Assembly (NCBI GenBank): GCA_032717465.1
Contig: CM064658.1
Span: forward strand, 61,001 to 125,000
Length of the DNA stretch: 64,000 bases
Direction: 5' to 3'
Origin: Coenobita brevimanus
Taxonomy: Eukaryota; Arthropoda; Malacostraca; Decapoda; Coenobitidae
Positions 53,201 to 58,100 of the stretch are shown one piece after another. Each line of letters begins with the position of its first letter. Within the stretch, counting starts at the first letter, position 1. Both the position numbers and the translations under genes were made by a program. Under the pieces are notes generated by a model. It searched no databases. It was not told where the DNA came from and saw nothing but the letters and a program-made list of their open reading frames with translations.

Positions 53201-55134
53201 ACCCTCTGTACTCCATATACATTCCTCAGCAGTCCCATCTCCACTGCTCTCATTCTTGACTTTTCATTTTCATGCCACACCATAGTCTCACATCCATATG
53301 TTAAAGCTGGCACTACCACTCCTTCATGTAAACCTCATGAAGCTTGAACATTCAAGCCTCTGTTTCTTATCAAGGTCTTCATTGCACCAGCTACTTTCCT
53401 TCCTTGTGTCACTCTACTTTCCAATTCTTTTGTACATTTTCCTCTCTTTGCTATCACTGTGCCCAGGTATTTGAACTCTCTCACTAATTCCAGTCTCTCT
53501 CCATTCACTGTAACATCACAGTGGGAGTTACCTTCTCTCTTGAAAATCATCACTTTACTCTTTTCTACATTTACTCTCAAGACACAATGCTCACAGACTT
53601 CAGCAAAACTCTGCACTTGCCTACCAAGTTCTTGTCCGGTATTTGCAAAGTAGCCCTGCATCATCAGCATACAACAAATCTGAGATATTCGATCCATCAC
53701 CATTCATTACCAATGCCATCCCCCTCTCCATTACTCGTGTTTTTATTTCTCTCATCACCCCATCCAGAGATACAGTATATTGAACAACCATGGGGACATC
53801 ACATAACCTTGTCGCATGCCCTCACCAATTGTGAACCATTCGCTTAGATGTCCATTAACCCTTACACATGCTTCACTACCATCATAAAAAATCCTGACAG
53901 CACCTAGCAGCTTACCATCTACACCATACATGCGCAAAACTTTCCACAATCCCTCTCTGTCCACTTTGTCGTATGCTTTTTCCAGATCCATGAATGCCAT
54001 AAACACGTTATGGTCATTCTCACAGATCTTCTCTGCTATCTGTCTCACTGCAAATATTTGATCCACACAACCTCTGCCACTCCTAAGCCACCCTGTTCAT
54101 CATGCACTAGGACTTCTAATATCTCGCTTACTTTCTCTATAATAATTCTTCCATATACCTTCCCTACCACACTCAATAAACTTATGCCATGATAATTCTT
54201 TCACTCACTTCGCTCACCTTTATTTTTGTACGGTACAATCACAGCCTTTTTCCACTCTGCTGGCACAGTTTCACTCATCCATGCATTCTTATATATCTCC
54301 ACCAAGCACTTCATTCCACTCTCTCGACTACACTTAATCATCTCCGCACACTCCTTGTCAACCCCAGCTGCTTTCCCATTTTTCAGTGATCTGATTTAAG
54401 TGAGAGAAAGCCCTGGTTTGAAAGTGATATGTTACACAGGCAGTACCGTATATATCTTACCTTTGATTGGACTGCAGGCTCTTTTTGTTCCCCACATGTT
54501 TCATTAGTGATTTCCATCTCTTCCTCACTGTCTGAGATTTCAGCCTCCAAGTTTGCGATCTCTTCCTCATCATCTGTGACTTCAGCCTCCAAGTTTTGGA
54601 AGGGTGCAGGAAGAAACACTAGTGAGAATAATCTAACAAATACAAATCCATAAATAAAATAGCAAATGTTTACGGACTGAATAATGATGAACAAGCTGTG
54701 TTACCGGCATGCTTCCAAATTTCACTCCCCCCCCCCACCCCCCACTTTTACATGTTTACAATTCACAGAAAAATTACCTACTGAAGATCCACTGCTATCT
54801 GTCAGCCCCTTGAGTCCAACAGGATATTTTTCAACTTTATTCTTCAAGCTTTCAAATGATTTTACTAAACTGCAATTGGATTTCTTGTACTAAGGGGATT
54901 AATTACGGCTGTATCTAACCCACCTAGTCTGAAAACTCTCCTAAGATGAATAAAATCATCAGACAATAAAAATAAAATGAAAAATAGGTCACTGGACTGA
55001 CGTGTTTTTTGTCATCTTTGCACTCATACATGCCACCCATAAGAACAAAAAGTTTTATACTCCGTAATACTTAACCCCCTCTCTCCCACTCCCTCTCTCT
55101 TCCTGCTCCTGGTCTTTGGTTCCTTCTTCCTTGC

Positions 55135-55175
<41 letters not shown>

Positions 55176-58100
55176 GTACCAGTTTTAAGGAAATTGGCTG
55201 TGGTTATTTTGAGCTCTATCTTCAGCAAATAACAAGGACTTAAGGTCTACATTACAGTATTATCGTATAAACGTCGTTTGGTCACATGGGCAGTGAAGTA
55301 GATAATAATTCATCATGATCGTAATCCTAATCCAAACTAATATATGAGACATCATTATAAAGTGACCTCAGGGATAAGTAACTGAACAGAGGGGCTGCTA
55401 GAGATCGAGCAGCATGAAGAACCACCATTAGGTGACTGAAGTTGACACATGCTAGCATGTTGAAACCTTTAAAAATGAATGAACAAATGAATGAATTGTG
55501 TGCAGTCCAGGAATATGAAAAGGAAAGTCAGTAACAGCAAGGGAACTATCAACACAGTGCCTAATGAATGATCTCATTCTTCTTCAGCATCATCATCTTT
55601 TTCCCACCAAAGGATGGAGTGAAACAGGGTGAAGAAAAGAAAGAAGGAGAGAGCATGACTGAGGGTTAACTATCAACAGCCTCCACATTAAAATAAGACA
55701 CCCACTCATTCGATCATTATTCATGCTCCCGGAATCATGGGCTGGACATTTTTTTTTTTTTTCCCTCCAGTGGCAGTGGGGTGGGGGGGAGATTACAGTA
55801 TTCTTTATAAATACACTTCCTATACACCTGCTGGAGAGTCAATTCAATGGGGAAAGGGTGGGGGGAGTGCTCCTCTAAATAATTCATTGAGCCAACTCAA
55901 CCCCCTGTCAGTTCCCTGGACGTACCAACTGTCACAAAATCAATTAAACTGTTACTAAACAAACTGTTGCCAAACTGAAAATTATGAATATTTTTGGCAT
56001 GTCTATACCTGAGCTTCAGGTGACTAATGACCATCACTGTTTCCTGTATGGGATTCAAGCACTTCACTTCATGAAAGAGAAATGAACAAATCATCAACAA
56101 ATGGCACAAGTTTATCCATTTACTAGTTACACAGTTCTGTGTCTGTAGGATGGCCCTACTGAAGCTGTTGCCCACCTGTAGTTAATAAAACTGCTCAGCC
56201 ACGGATGAAAGTATAAAAAAAGGGGGAGGGTGTGTGTTTTTTTTTTCCTTTACTAAAATCAGTGTAAATTACCAGAAAGTTTCTTGAATTCAGTGCATGT
56301 TTGAACAACGTAAAAAATAAAGTCACAATCATAACCTTTTTTTCCATCTTAGGAAGGAATGAGGCAGGGTCCAAACAACACGCAAAGAAAAAGCATGAAA
56401 GAGGGATAACTACAACAGCATGTTCAGTGATATGAGTCTCAAACACGCATCTTCATGCCCCCAGAATCCTGGCTATCCATCAGTCCTAACCATGTGCACT
56501 TATTTTGAGGCATTGTACTATATTTTTCTATACAGATGTGCTTCACATACACCTACACGATGATCCATGAACTTCTGTTAGAAAAGGGGGCCAAACCTTT
56601 GTTATGTGCTCTTCAATAAATAATTCATCCAATCAACTTCATCTGTCAATTCCCTAGACAGTCACAGAATCACCAAAAATGTAAACAAGCATCAACACAA
56701 AAGTTATGAATGTTTATGCAAGAGTCTTTACCTGAGACTGGGTGGGGCTCTCCGTACCATCCTTTCCTGCAGTACCCTCTTCACTTGACAGATCAGTGTG
56801 ATTCAGTTTCTGAAACAGAAACTAGTTATTCTTTCAGCTGTGCACAAATCATCATATCATTCAGTCAATTAAATGATGTCATGCTTCCTCTTAAAGGATT
56901 TTGCATACTGAGATTAGTTATGGTACAGCTGATGTTTTAATATCCCCAATCTGGAGCATAGGGCCTAATAAATTATGGCCCCATACTCTCCTCTGGGGCT
57001 CAAATTGCAATGCATAGATCAAATTGTGTTCTACCCTGAGAGCTTTACCAACATGACATCAGGAAGGGAGGAGGGAAAGTAGCACAGACAGGTGAGGAGG
57101 GGGAAAGGAGGAAGGAAAGAAGCAGGGAGGAGTGAAGAGGGGAAAACAAGGGAGGAAAGTTGCATGAGGGGGAAAGAAGGGAGGAAAGCAGCATGAAGGG
57201 GTGAGGAGGAAAAAGGAGGGAGGAAAGTAGCAGGGAGGGAAAAGTAGCAGTAAGGGGTAAGGAGGGGGAAAGAGGAAGGAAAGTAGCAGGGAGAGGTGAT
57301 GGAAGGAAATATGGTGGAGGAAAGTACCAGGAAAGGGACAGAAGGGGAGGAAAGTAGCAGGGACGGATGAGGAGCGAGGAAATTAGCAGGGAGGGGTGAG
57401 GAAGGGGAAATGAAGGAGGAAAGTAGCAGGGAAGGGTGAAGAGAGAAAAGAGAGGGGGCAAAGCAGTAAAATTAGGTGGAAAAAAAAAAGTGCAGGGAGG
57501 ATTATTATTATCATTAATTCATTACAAAAACTCATAGTGACATTAAGACAACCCTTACCTCTTCCTCATGCTGATCACCATTTTCAACAGGGCTATGGAT
57601 GACAGCCACTGGTTTATGAGTCCCATTCATAATGCCAGGCTTCACACCATTTACTACAGCGTACACTATCTGAATTTCTTCGTCCTCTTCATCCAAGCTA
57701 TTCCTGTCCTCCCCTTTTCCATTCATCACACAGTTTTTCCCCTGAAACTGGAGGAAAACACTGTGGTACTTTACATGACTGAGGAGCAGCAAGTCCTCAG
57801 TAAGTCACCTTTTTAAACATTCCTTTCATCTTCTGGTACAGTATTAACAACATGGTACCGGAGAGGGATGCCTTCAAGTGGTGGTACTGATATAACTGGC
57901 CAGCTCAACTGCCTGGTTACACAAACTTCCCTCCATTACTTCCATATGCCCTAAAAAGAGGATAATGGGCTGCAGGAGGACAGGAACTTAAGACTGCAAT
58001 CCACTGAGTTCAATATCAGATAAACCTGCAGCTACAACAACAACAACAACTACTACTACTTCTACTGCTATCCCTAACACACACCAGCATTACTTCTGTT

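Noticed and set aside
57045..57461. Pro/Leu/Ser-rich 138-residue minus-strand protein
   Set aside because: It is the translation of a purine/pyrimidine tract; composition fully explains the open frame.
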